A DNA stretch of 6,406 nucleotides from Spartobacteria bacterium (GTDB lineage: Bacteria; Verrucomicrobiota; Verrucomicrobiia; Chthoniobacterales; Chthoniobacteraceae): NCBI GenBank assembly GCA_025355595.1, contig JANXZI010000048.1, forward strand, positions 1 through 6,406, read 5' to 3'. A program made the translations under genes and the position numbers. Under the pieces are notes generated by a model, which worked only from the letters and a program-made list of their open reading frames with translations, was not told the origin of the DNA and ran no database searches. Positions 1 through 6,382 of this stretch are shown here, piece after piece; the stretch's first letter is position 1; each line of letters starts with the position of its first letter.

Positions 1-1935
1 GTTCTCCGCGCGCTCGGGCAGCGCGGCGACATTCGGTGCGGGCGGCGGCGGCGGCGTGCCGAGCAGATTGTCGAGCACCCACTTGCCGCGTTTCACGAGG
101 CTCGTGCGCGTGGGATGCGACGATGCCATGAGCACGGCGGCGGTGGTCATCACGCCGCCGCGATGCGCGTCCGGCGGGAGCGGAACGCGGCGCATGATGC
201 GGCAGTTGCTTTCCTTTTTCTGCTCCTCGTCGGACAGCGGCGGGAGCGGGAATTTGTAGAGCTTGGCGAGGTCTTCGTTGGCGAAAGTGTAGTCGGCGTC
301 CAGCAGCGTGAGCAGGCTCGCATTGGCGGCGAGGATGCTCTGGAAAAGCAGCACGGGTTCCTGCATCACGGCATTGCGCAGCGCGGTGCCGAATTCGCCG
401 AAGCGCTTTTTCTCCGGCTGGAAATTTTCGACATTGCGAATGGCCAGCCATTGCGTCGCGAAGTTCTGTGCGAGCGCGACGGAACGCGGGTCGGCGAGCA
501 TCCGGCGCGTCTGGCGGAGCAGCTCGGCGTCGTCAGTGAGTTTGCCGGTGGCGGCGGCGGCGAGCAATTCGTCGTCGGGCAAGGACGACCACAGGAAATA
601 CGACAGGCGGCTGGCGAGTTCGTAGCCGTCCAGCGCATACGAGCCATCGGCGGCGCGCGCGGTGCGGTCGGCTTCGATGCGGTAGAGGAAATGCGGCGCG
701 ATGAGCAGCGCGACGAGCGCGGGCTTCATGGAACGCTCGAATGAAGGTGGCACAGGCGGGACGACGGTGTTCGCGCCCGACACAGGCGGGACGCCCGTGC
801 CACTCTCGGCGGCGTCGAAGATGCGCGCATATTTTTGCACTTCCCCGGCACTGAACGGTCGGCGGAATGCGCGCGCGCCGAACTTCGCGATGACCTCTTC
901 GGCTGCTGCGCGACGCGACTTTCCCTCGGCAGGCCGCACGCCGCCGAAAATGCGTGCGTGGCTCTCCGGCAGCTTGTCCGCGCTCACGCCGAGCGGGCCG
1001 ATGAGTTCGATGGAGTCCACGGCGATCTCGCCCTGCATCGGCCCGTCCGCCGCATCGTTCGAGCCGTCCTTTTGCTCGTAGAGAAATGCGAGGCCGACCG
1101 ACACGCGCCCGGCGGGCAGTTTCACTTTGCGCTCGTTGCGCGACTCCTTGCCATTGCGGGTGAACGTGAATTTCTCCTGCTTCGTGTCGGCGATGACGGC
1201 GAGCTGTGCGCGCTTCTTGTTGTCCTCCGCGCAGCGCACGACGGTTCGGATGGAATACTCGCCCGCCTGCTCGATGCGCAGTTCGCGCGTGAGGTTTCCC
1301 GGCTTCGTGAATGTGGCGCTGCCACCGGAAAAGTCCTTCGCCTCCCAGCGCCAGGTGCGCGGGCCGTCGAGGCCGTCTGCGATCACCGCGGCATTCACGA
1401 TGCGCTCGGCGGCCTGGAGGTACTGCTCGATGTGGAGCGGCGACATGCCGAGCACCGCGCCATTCGTGTCGAAGCCCGCGGCGGCGCCGTCGGCGGGAAA
1501 ATCCGTCGTCGGGTCGAATTGGAAATCGAACGCGACACCTGTGAGGTCGCGGATTGTGTTGCGATACTCGAAACGCGTGAGCCGCCGCAGCACCGGTCGT
1601 CCGGGATTCGGCGGCGCGGCGGCGTCAATGCGTTCGACCGCATTCTCCAGCCACGCGAGCAGTCTCGCGCGCTCCGCGTCGCTCGGCTGCGGCTTGCCGT
1701 CCGGCGGCATTTCGCCGCTGCGGATCTGCGAATGCGCGTCTGACCACGGCTTGCGTGCGTATTGCGCGAGCGGCTTTGCGATGCGCTCAAAGTCCACGTC
1801 ACCCTTCGCCTTTTTCGCCCCGTGGCAGTCGAAGCAGTAACGCGCGAGCAGCGGGCGGGCTTCGCGCGCAAAGTCCGGGTCCGCGGCGAATGCGGAGGTG
1901 GCGAAAAGGACCAGGATGACGAAGCGCATCATCAT
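1..1935 (-). CDS. Secreted PSCyt/PSD-domain c-type cytochrome-like protein (gene B), C-terminus cut by window edge
   Basis: The frame is open for 645 codons with no stop and runs off the left edge. It starts MMMRFVILVLFATSAFA, a short signal peptide probably cleaved before ADPDF, so the product is exported. A haem-c motif CFDCH is at residues 34-38, followed by SGEMPP (73-78) whose Met76 is a plausible distal haem ligand (inference). Then come a DUF1587-like segment (about 115-178, RRLTRFEYRNTIRDL), a beta-rich spacer that may be a carbohydrate-binding-like module (about 195-325), a DUF1595-like segment (about 336-420), DUF1592 (about 433-560, LASRLSYFLWSSLPDDELL) and the start of DUF1588 (from about 594, SSHPTRTSLVKRGKWVLDNL). 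The second CxxCH and DUF1585, present in gene A, would lie outside the window. The start overlaps the fecR-like stop. The family is abundant in Planctomycetes and Verrucomicrobiota and its reaction is not established; an electron-transfer or oxidative role is inferred from the haem sites. Residues 378-397 are an unusual repeat-derived insert. Confidence 0.93.
   Translation of the reverse strand, partial: MMMRFVILVLFATSAFAADPDFAREARPLLARYCFDCHGAKKAKGDVDFERIAKPLAQYARKPWSDAHSQIRSGEMPPDGKPQPSDAERARLLAWLENAVERIDAAAPPNPGRPVLRRLTRFEYRNTIRDLTGVAFDFQFDPTTDFPADGAAAGFDTNGAVLGMSPLHIEQYLQAAERIVNAAVIADGLDGPRTWRWEAKDFSGGSATFTKPGNLTRELRIEQAGEYSIRTVVRCAEDNKKRAQLAVIADTKQEKFTFTRNGKESRNERKVKLPAGRVSVGLAFLYEQKDGSNDAADGPMQGEIAVDSIELIGPLGVSADKLPESHARIFGGVRPAEGKSRRAAAEEVIAKFGARAFRRPFSAGEVQKYARIFDAAESGTGVPPVSGANTVVPPVPPSFERSMKPALVALLIAPHFLYRIEADRTARAADGSYALDGYELASRLSYFLWSSLPDDELLAAAATGKLTDDAELLRQTRRMLADPRSVALAQNFATQWLAIRNVENFQPEKKRFGEFGTALRNAVMQEPVLLFQSILAANASLLTLLDADYTFANEDLAKLYKFPLPPLSDEEQKKESNCRIMRRVPLPPDAHRGGVMTTAAVLMASSHPTRTSLVKRGKWVLDNLLGTPPPPPAPNVAALPERAEN
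747..804. repeat. Palindromic, internally duplicated repeat element embedded in frame within gene B
   Basis: A 13-bp direct repeat, cacaggcgggacg, occurs at 751-763 and 781-793, exactly 30 bp (10 codons) apart. The outer ends are also inverted: gtggcacaggcg at 747-758 pairs with cgcccgtgccac at 792-803 with one mismatch, leaving a 33-nt loop. On the coding strand the element encodes residues 378-397 of gene B, with GTGVPPV followed ten residues later by VVPPVPP. The interval between the RRP motif and the following PxF motif (APHF here, SPKF in gene A) is 52 residues here and 36 in gene A, so the element accounts for most of the extra length. I recall GTGVPPV-type peptides scattered through verrucomicrobial proteomes, which would fit a dispersed repeat, but I have not searched for them. 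Confidence 0.75.
1927..1935 (-). promoter_or_regulatory. Overlapping stop/start with triple ATG, coupling the fecR-like gene to gene B
   Basis: On the minus strand the fecR-like gene ends AAA TGA TGA, a tandem stop, and three consecutive ATG codons read in the gene B frame. The first ATG (1935-1933) shares ATGA with the stop; the others are at 1932-1930 and 1929-1927. All three give the same signal peptide apart from one or two extra Met residues, so the exact start cannot be decided. No Shine-Dalgarno motif is visible in the preceding 20 bases, which fits re-initiation by the ribosome finishing the upstream gene. Confidence 0.8.
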
Positions 1936-3257
1936 TTTGCGGGCAGCGGAGTCGCCGCGATTCCGTACATCGCCTTTGCGCCGGTGGGGCCTTCGCGGGC
2001 AGGGCCGAGGACCACGGAGCCGGGCGCGGTCACCCCCAGTTTCCAGACGGAGAAGACGCGCTCGATGCCAGCGCCGCATTCTCCCGCCGGCTTGCGGGCG
2101 AGCGATTCGTTGAGGCGGATGTCCATCCCGGTGCTCGTGAATCCCGCGCGCTCCACCCATGCAGGTGCTGTCTTGTTGATGAAAATGTAGAGCGTCGCCG
2201 GGCGCGCTAGTTCGACGGTGATCCGCATCTGCGGCTCGCGCTTGTCGTCGTTGAAAGTGCGAACGAGGTCTGCGCCCTGAAGCAATTTCGGAAGGCCGTT
2301 CGCGTCGATCCCGCGCCACTCGTGCGTGCGATCCACGTAGGCGCGCGTGCCGTCCTTGAACGCGCCGGGGAGGATTTCGTAAAATTTTGCGCTCTCGCCG
2401 ATGCCGATGCTGTCATGCACGCGGCGGATCAGTCCGTTGCCCTCTTTTGCGGACCAGTCGCCGGGCTGCGCGCCGGTGTGGACATTCTCCACGCGTGCGG
2501 CGGGCTGGCCTTTTTCGAGCCGCACGCCTTCACCCTGCACGAGCCGTTTCGTCTCCGGTTCATCGGCGGGCGTCACGTCCACCTTGCCCTCGAAGACCAC
2601 GACATCCGTGTGCCCGTCCGCCGCCGCCTCGACTCCGAAGCGCGTGCCGAGATCCACGATGCGCGCCTGCGTGGTCTCGATGGCAAAACCGTGCGCGCGC
2701 TCTGGCACATCGGCAGTCACGCGACCGGCGAGCACGCGGATGAGCATCGGAGTCACCACGCGCAGGCGTGCGGGTGCGGTCACGTTCACCATCGCACCCG
2801 CCGCCGTTCGGAAGCTCACGGTGCCGTTCGCAAGGTCGAGGTTTTCGCGCCGAAGATTTTCACCGGCCTTCACCGCCGCGCCATCGCTCCAGCGTGCATC
2901 CTCCGCGCGTTCGATCACGATGGTGAAATCATTCCGCGCGTGCGCGGCTTTCCACTGCCACAGCGCCGCCACGCCGCAGAGGACTGCAAACGCCGCCGCC
3001 ATCGTGAGCCACCGGCGCGAATGCGCGGAGCGCGGCATCGTGAATTCGATCATGCGATTTTCCGCGGCGTCCTGTGAGCCCGCCATGCTGTGCATTTTTC
3101 CCGAGCGCCAGACGAGCAGCGCGTCCAGCCGCATCTGCGCGGCATACTCGCGGCGCAGCGCTTCGTCGGTGCGCAGGATTGTGTCGAGCGCGGTGCGATC
3201 CGCTTCGGTGGCGGCACCTGCGAGCAGGCGTTCCAAGAGTGTCTCGAAATCATTCAT
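1932..3257 (-). CDS. Membrane-anchored FecR-like regulator (probable anti-sigma factor) with a C-terminal beta domain
   Basis: The product is 441 residues long. Residues 1-55 (MNDFETLLERLLAGAATEAD onward) are a predicted helical cytoplasmic segment of the type that binds ECF sigma factors. A single membrane helix lies at about 83-101 (WLTMAAAFAVLCGVAALW). A FecR domain follows outside the cytoplasm at about 108-232, with the family hallmark VDLGTRFGVE (201-210) and VVVFEGKVDV (219-228). Residues 280-441 form a separate domain with LVRTFNDDKREP (331-342), ATLYIFINKTAPAWV (354-368), FSVWKLGV (402-409) and MYGIAATPL (430-438). I recall this pattern from other planctomycete and verrucomicrobial FecR proteins, and it may be a ligand-binding beta fold (inference). 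The chosen ATG overlaps the sigma stop by four bases and has GGAGA about 10 bases upstream; a GTG at 3296 would add 13 residues inside the sigma gene and is less likely. The inferred role is to sense an external signal and control the adjacent sigma factor. Confidence 0.9.
   Translation of the reverse strand: MNDFETLLERLLAGAATEADRTALDTILRTDEALRREYAAQMRLDALLVWRSGKMHSMAGSQDAAENRMIEFTMPRSAHSRRWLTMAAAFAVLCGVAALWQWKAAHARNDFTIVIERAEDARWSDGAAVKAGENLRRENLDLANGTVSFRTAAGAMVNVTAPARLRVVTPMLIRVLAGRVTADVPERAHGFAIETTQARIVDLGTRFGVEAAADGHTDVVVFEGKVDVTPADEPETKRLVQGEGVRLEKGQPAARVENVHTGAQPGDWSAKEGNGLIRRVHDSIGIGESAKFYEILPGAFKDGTRAYVDRTHEWRGIDANGLPKLLQGADLVRTFNDDKREPQMRITVELARPATLYIFINKTAPAWVERAGFTSTGMDIRLNESLARKPAGECGAGIERVFSVWKLGVTAPGSVVLGPAREGPTGAKAMYGIAATPLPAK
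3254..3257 (-). promoter_or_regulatory. ATGA stop/start overlap coupling the sigma gene to the fecR-like gene
   Basis: The sigma factor ends GCA TGA and the fecR-like ATG begins one base before that TGA, sharing ATGA. The same four-base arrangement recurs at the next junction. Coupled translation is a common way to keep a sigma factor and its membrane regulator in fixed ratio; here it is inferred from the overlap alone. Confidence 0.85.
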
Positions 3258-3787
3258 GCGCTTCGCTTCTCCGTGGCCAGCACCGCGGAAATGCACTCGG
3301 CAAGCGCCTTCCGTGCGCGGTAGAGGAACGCCGCGATCACATTCGGCGGCTTGCCCTCGCTCGTTGCGATTTCATTCACAGGCTCCGCGTCTTGGTAGCG
3401 CCGGGCGACGATCGCGCGCTGCTTGTCCGGGAGTTTGCCGAGGCATTCTTCCAGCGCGCGCAGTTCATCGTCCGCACTGTGCGCGCCGTCGAATTCCGCC
3501 GCCAGCAAGTCCAGCGTCGCATCACCAAACACGAGCCGGTCGCGGCTCTGCCGCTTACGCCACGCGAGCGCCTGGAAATGCGCGAACCGGATCGCCCACG
3601 GCTCGAAGGCCCGCGTGAAATCGTAGCCGTCCACCTTTTTCCACAGGACGAGATTTGTCTCCTGAAGCACATCGCGCGCATCGCCCGCATTTGCCAGCAG
3701 CGTGCAAAGGTAGGCGTAAAGCCGGCTTTGCAGCGCCGTCAGCAACTGGACGAACTGCGCGGTGCGCGACGGATCAGAATGGTTCAC
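3254..3787 (-). CDS. ECF RNA polymerase sigma factor, Rhodopirellula/Verrucomicrobium-type
   Basis: The 177-residue product has the two-domain layout of ECF sigma factors. Region 2 spans about residues 10-79, with DARDVLQETNLVLWKK (36-51) for core polymerase contact and FEPWAIRFAHFQALAWRKR (61-79) in the -10 recognition helix area. A linker of about 30 residues leads to region 4 (about 110-167), containing ECLGKLPDKQRAIVARRY and a helix-turn-helix at about 137-162 (VNEIATSEGKPPNVIAAFLY) for -35 binding. The pattern matches what I know of the Rhodopirellula/Verrucomicrobium sigma-70 family (TIGR02989-like), though no search was run. The start is a GTG: an in-frame TAA lies four codons upstream and no other initiation codon fits region 2. 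No convincing Shine-Dalgarno sequence precedes it, so initiation may be weak. It heads the coupled sigma/fecR-like/gene B unit and probably directs transcription of its own operon, as ECF factors often do (inference). Confidence 0.93.
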   Translation of the reverse strand: MNHSDPSRTAQFVQLLTALQSRLYAYLCTLLANAGDARDVLQETNLVLWKKVDGYDFTRAFEPWAIRFAHFQALAWRKRQSRDRLVFGDATLDLLAAEFDGAHSADDELRALEECLGKLPDKQRAIVARRYQDAEPVNEIATSEGKPPNVIAAFLYRARKALAECISAVLATEKRSA

Positions 3788-3863
3788 TGCAAGGAATTAG
3801 CCGGAGGTCGCGGATGTGACGCTGAAATAGGAAAGCCGGACGGGAAGGCATTTCAGTCGCGAA
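3788..3863. repeat. 76-bp intergenic gap with inverted TGAAAT repeats between gene A and the sigma gene
   Basis: A perfect 7-bp inverted repeat, ctgaaat (3822-3828) and atttcag (3850-3856), could form a hairpin in the transcript. An inner gcc/ggc pair (3835-3837 with 3847-3849) is separated by a 6-nt bulge. A second partner, ctatttca at 3864-3871 at the very end of gene A, can pair with tgaaatag (3823-3830) over 8 bp, so two pairings compete for the same strand. There is no T-run after the stem on the minus strand, so a standard intrinsic terminator is not supported. The gap is short enough for read-through from gene A. I see no convincing -35/-10 promoter. Confidence 0.45.
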
Positions 3864-6251
3864 CTATTTCATCTGGTTTGCCTCCGCCTGCGACGTGCCG
3901 CGGCGCAGGAGAAAGGCCGGACTCTTCACGATCCCGCCGATGAGCGTCGAAAGCCGGTAGTCGTTCTTTTCAAGGCCGAACAGGATGCGCGAGACGGTCG
4001 CCTCGTCGTACCAGTCGAGCCCGCGGCCCAGCGCGTAGATCAGCATTTTCTCCGTGAGGCAGCGTGCGAAATCCTGCTTGCGGCTGCGGAGCAGCACCTT
4101 CATGTCGGCGAGGCCGTTCACCGTGCGGCCGGTGCCGAGTTTGCCGGAGGGATCGATGGCCGCGCCCGTCTCATCGCGCTCGCGCCACTGGCCGATGCCG
4201 TTGAAATTTTCCAGCGCAAATCCGAATGCGTCCATCTTCGCATGGCAATTCGCGCACTTCGGATCCGCGCGATGCTGTTCGAGCTTTTGGCGGAAGGTGC
4301 CCTGGAGTTCTGCGCGCTTGCTGTCATCGAGCGACGGCGTGTTCGGCGGCGGCGCAGGCGGCGGCGTGCCGAGGATTTGTTCGAGGATCCACTTGCCGCG
4401 CTTCACCGGTGAGGTGCGCGTGGGATTGGAGGTCACGGTGAGGATGCTGGCCTGCGTGAGCAGTCCGCCCCGCTGCGTACCGGCGAGCGACACGCGCTTC
4501 CATTCGTCCTTCTGGAAATTGCCCGCGTCGCGGATTCCGTAGAGTTCCGCGAGGCGCTGGTTCACCCACGTGAAATCGCCGTCGAGCAAATCGAGCACGC
4601 TGTGATCCGTTCGCACGATTTCGCCGAAAAAGCGCCGCGTCTCCTCGGCCATCGCCGCGCCGAGTTCGGGTTTCCAGTTTGGGAAGGTCTTCGGGTCCGT
4701 GCTGTGCGAGGCGAGGCGTCCGAGCTGGAGCCACTGCATCGCAAAATTCCGGATGAGTGCATCGGCGCGCGGATCCTGGATCATGCGCTTGATCTGCGCA
4801 TCGAGATTCGTGCCGAGTTTTTTCTCCGACGCGACGCGCAGCAGCTCGTCATCCGGGCACGAACTCCACAGGAAATACGAGAGTCGCGTGGCGAGATGGA
4901 ATTCATCCACGGGATGCGGCTCGGTGGCCTGCGGCAGGTCGTCGGGTTCGAGCCGGAAGACAAATTTGGGCGACGCGAGGATCGCGCTCACCGCGCGGCG
5001 CATCGCCTCCTCCCATGTGTCGTTGTGCCCCATCGCGTAGGCGACGAGCTTCGTGAGCCGATCGAGTTCCTCGGCGGTGACGGGCCGCCGCCACGCGCGC
5101 ACGGCGAAACGCGCGAGCACCTCGCGCGTCTGCTCGGCCTGTGATTTTCCGGGCGTCACGGTGAGCAGCGTTTTCGTCGCAGCACTGCGCGGATCCATCG
5201 GCCCCTCGTATTCGAGCCACTCGACGAAGATCGTCGGTGCCGGTTTGCCGGCTTCCGGTTTCGCCGCAGCGAGCACGATGCGCTCGATCCCTTCGAGCCG
5301 CGGCACTTTTGCCTCGATGACCTGCGCGTCCTTCTCGGACTTCGCGGTGATTTCCACCGTCTTCAAAATGTGCGCGCGCTTCACAAATTGGAGCCACGCG
5401 CCGTCGAGCTTGGTGATTTCTTCGGCTGGGGAAGGCTTTGAGAGCGCGGCGCCCGAGACCATCATTGCGACGCGCACGGGGCGACCATCCGCTGACTTTG
5501 CGTAGAGTCGCGCGCGCATGATGAAGTCGCCCTCGGCGGTGATGCGCACGGGCGTGTTCACCGGCCCGGAGAATGGCGCATCCGTCTCCGACGCGGTGAA
5601 CGGCCTCCACTGTACGTTCGGCACCTTCGGCGAGGACGGCTCGCAAAACCTCGCGCCCATCGTGCGCTTCGGCGGCTTCGTCGCGCTGAGCGGGATGGCC
5701 TGCTCGGCGATTTTGTCCGCGGAGTCGAGGTAGCGCTCCATGAGCACGGGCGAGACGGTGAGCACGTCCGCGATGTTGTCGAAGCCGTGCCCCACATCGT
5801 CGCTCGGGAAATCATCCGCGGGCCGGAACTCGATGTGCAGCAGGTCGCGGATCGTGTTGTTGTATTCGTTGCGGTTCAGCCGCCGCACGGTGACGCGTCC
5901 GGGGTCGGGCTTGCCTGCATCCGCTTTCGCAAAAACCCCGGCGACCGCTGCGAGAAATCGCCGCTTTTCCTCCGCTGACGGCTGCGGCTTGTCGTCCGGC
6001 GGCATCTCGCCGGACCGCACCATTTCCACCACATCGCGCCACCGCTTGCGCGAACGAAGCACGGAGAGGTCGTCGCGGAATTCATGCAGCGCGAAGTCGC
6101 CCTTCTGCTTGTCTTTCCCATGGCACGAGACGCAGTGCTTCTCGAGAAAAGGCACGCCCGCATCCGCAAATGTGGACGTCTCCGCAATGGCCGTGCGCAG
6201 CGAAAGCAGCAGGCCGACAGCGGCAACGTTGATGATGCGTGGACGAAACAT
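3864..6251 (-). CDS. Secreted PSCyt/PSD-domain protein with two haem-c motifs (gene A)
   Basis: The product is 795 residues, a usual length for this family. It begins MFRPRIINVAAVGLLLSL and has a signal peptide probably cleaved after TAIA (residue 23). The N-terminal cytochrome-like domain (about 25-110) carries CVSCH at 40-44 and GEMPP at 81-85, where Met83 is a candidate haem ligand. Next come DUF1587 (about 121-185, RRLNRNEYNNTIRDLL), a beta-rich spacer possibly resembling a carbohydrate-binding module (about 225-350), DUF1595 (about 375-435), DUF1592 (about 448-575, LATRLSYFLWSSCPDDELL), DUF1588 (about 588-690, SNPTRTSPVKRGKWILEQIL and the second haem motif CANCH at 666-670) and DUF1585 (about 705-780, CLTEKMLIYALGRGLDWYD). 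The frame could extend to a TTG at 6308, but that extension is translated repeat DNA, so the ATG just before the signal peptide is chosen. The enzymatic role is not established for the family; two haem sites and export suggest redox chemistry outside the cytoplasm. It is a full-length paralogue of gene B. Confidence 0.94.
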   Translation of the reverse strand: MFRPRIINVAAVGLLLSLRTAIAETSTFADAGVPFLEKHCVSCHGKDKQKGDFALHEFRDDLSVLRSRKRWRDVVEMVRSGEMPPDDKPQPSAEEKRRFLAAVAGVFAKADAGKPDPGRVTVRRLNRNEYNNTIRDLLHIEFRPADDFPSDDVGHGFDNIADVLTVSPVLMERYLDSADKIAEQAIPLSATKPPKRTMGARFCEPSSPKVPNVQWRPFTASETDAPFSGPVNTPVRITAEGDFIMRARLYAKSADGRPVRVAMMVSGAALSKPSPAEEITKLDGAWLQFVKRAHILKTVEITAKSEKDAQVIEAKVPRLEGIERIVLAAAKPEAGKPAPTIFVEWLEYEGPMDPRSAATKTLLTVTPGKSQAEQTREVLARFAVRAWRRPVTAEELDRLTKLVAYAMGHNDTWEEAMRRAVSAILASPKFVFRLEPDDLPQATEPHPVDEFHLATRLSYFLWSSCPDDELLRVASEKKLGTNLDAQIKRMIQDPRADALIRNFAMQWLQLGRLASHSTDPKTFPNWKPELGAAMAEETRRFFGEIVRTDHSVLDLLDGDFTWVNQRLAELYGIRDAGNFQKDEWKRVSLAGTQRGGLLTQASILTVTSNPTRTSPVKRGKWILEQILGTPPPAPPPNTPSLDDSKRAELQGTFRQKLEQHRADPKCANCHAKMDAFGFALENFNGIGQWRERDETGAAIDPSGKLGTGRTVNGLADMKVLLRSRKQDFARCLTEKMLIYALGRGLDWYDEATVSRILFGLEKNDYRLSTLIGGIVKSPAFLLRRGTSQAEANQMK

Positions 6252-6280
6252 TGCGACAGCGTTAACCCGCGAGAGCGGTG
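6252..6280 (-). other. Short leader upstream of gene A
   Basis: These 29 bases separate the gene A ATG from the heptad repeat element. They hold a small 4-bp stem, ccgc (6267-6270) and gcgg (6275-6278), around a 4-nt loop, ending 15 bases before the ATG. No Shine-Dalgarno motif is visible. No promoter could be recognised here; if gene A has its own, it must overlap the repeat element or lie beyond it. Confidence 0.3.
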
Positions 6281-6382
6281 CATTCAACGCCCAACGGCCA
6301 ACATCCAAAGCGAAGAAGTGCTGCCGTGGCGGATTCTGCCTTGGGAGTTGGGCGTTGGAAGTTGAGCGTTGAGCGTTGAGCC
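6281..6382. repeat. Inverted pair of 7-bp tandem repeat arrays (heptad element)
   Basis: Six consecutive 7-bp units of form TTGRRMG run along the plus strand at 6341-6382: ttgggag, ttgggcg, ttggaag, ttgagcg, ttgagcg, ttgagcc (the last unit ends in c). Four units of the same type lie in opposite orientation at 6281-6308, reading on the minus strand TTGGATG, TTGGCCG, TTGGGCG, TTGAATG. A 32-bp unrelated spacer (6309-6340) lies between. Aligning the arms in register gives about 21 matches over 28 positions, enough for a long imperfect hairpin or cruciform. I recall similar arrays as common intergenic sequence in Verrucomicrobiota and some other bacteria. The remaining bases to the right edge (6383-6406) show nothing recognisable. 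Confidence 0.8.

Noticed and set aside
40..57. GGC-rich run resembling a microsatellite
   Set aside because: It encodes the Pro-rich GTPPPPPAP segment of DUF1588, matched by GTPPPAPPP at the same place in gene A, so it is a family feature.
721..860. Possible frameshift or pseudogene break in gene B at the repeat insert
   Set aside because: Codon-by-codon reading shows the frame stays open through the insert and the expected family motifs resume on both sides in the same frame.
835..1743. Long open plus-strand frame of 302 codons
   Set aside because: It lies antisense to gene B, whose frame carries recognisable family motifs throughout. The plus-strand product is Arg/Ala/Glu-rich with no domain, as expected from high-GC antisense DNA.
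3258..3296. GTG start for the fecR-like gene, 13 codons upstream
   Set aside because: It would overlap the sigma gene by over 40 bases, whereas the ATG gives the same ATGA overlap seen at the next junction and has a weak GGAGA upstream.
2401..3618. Long open plus-strand frame of 405 codons across the fecR-like and sigma genes
   Set aside because: It runs antisense to two recognisable genes and their junction. Its composition is Ser/Arg/Pro-rich and shows no motifs.
3074..3943. Open plus-strand frame of 289 codons over the sigma gene
   Set aside because: It is a shadow of the sigma and neighbouring genes, with Arg-rich low-information sequence and no initiation signal.
6252..6308. N-terminal extension of gene A starting at a TTG
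   Set aside because: The extra 19 residues are translated heptad repeat and leader, and they would bury the signal peptide. The ATG at 6251 gives a normal exported N-terminus.
6281..6382. CRISPR-like array
   Set aside because: The units are 7 bp, contiguous and without spacers, and occur in opposed orientations. This is a tandem and inverted repeat, not CRISPR.
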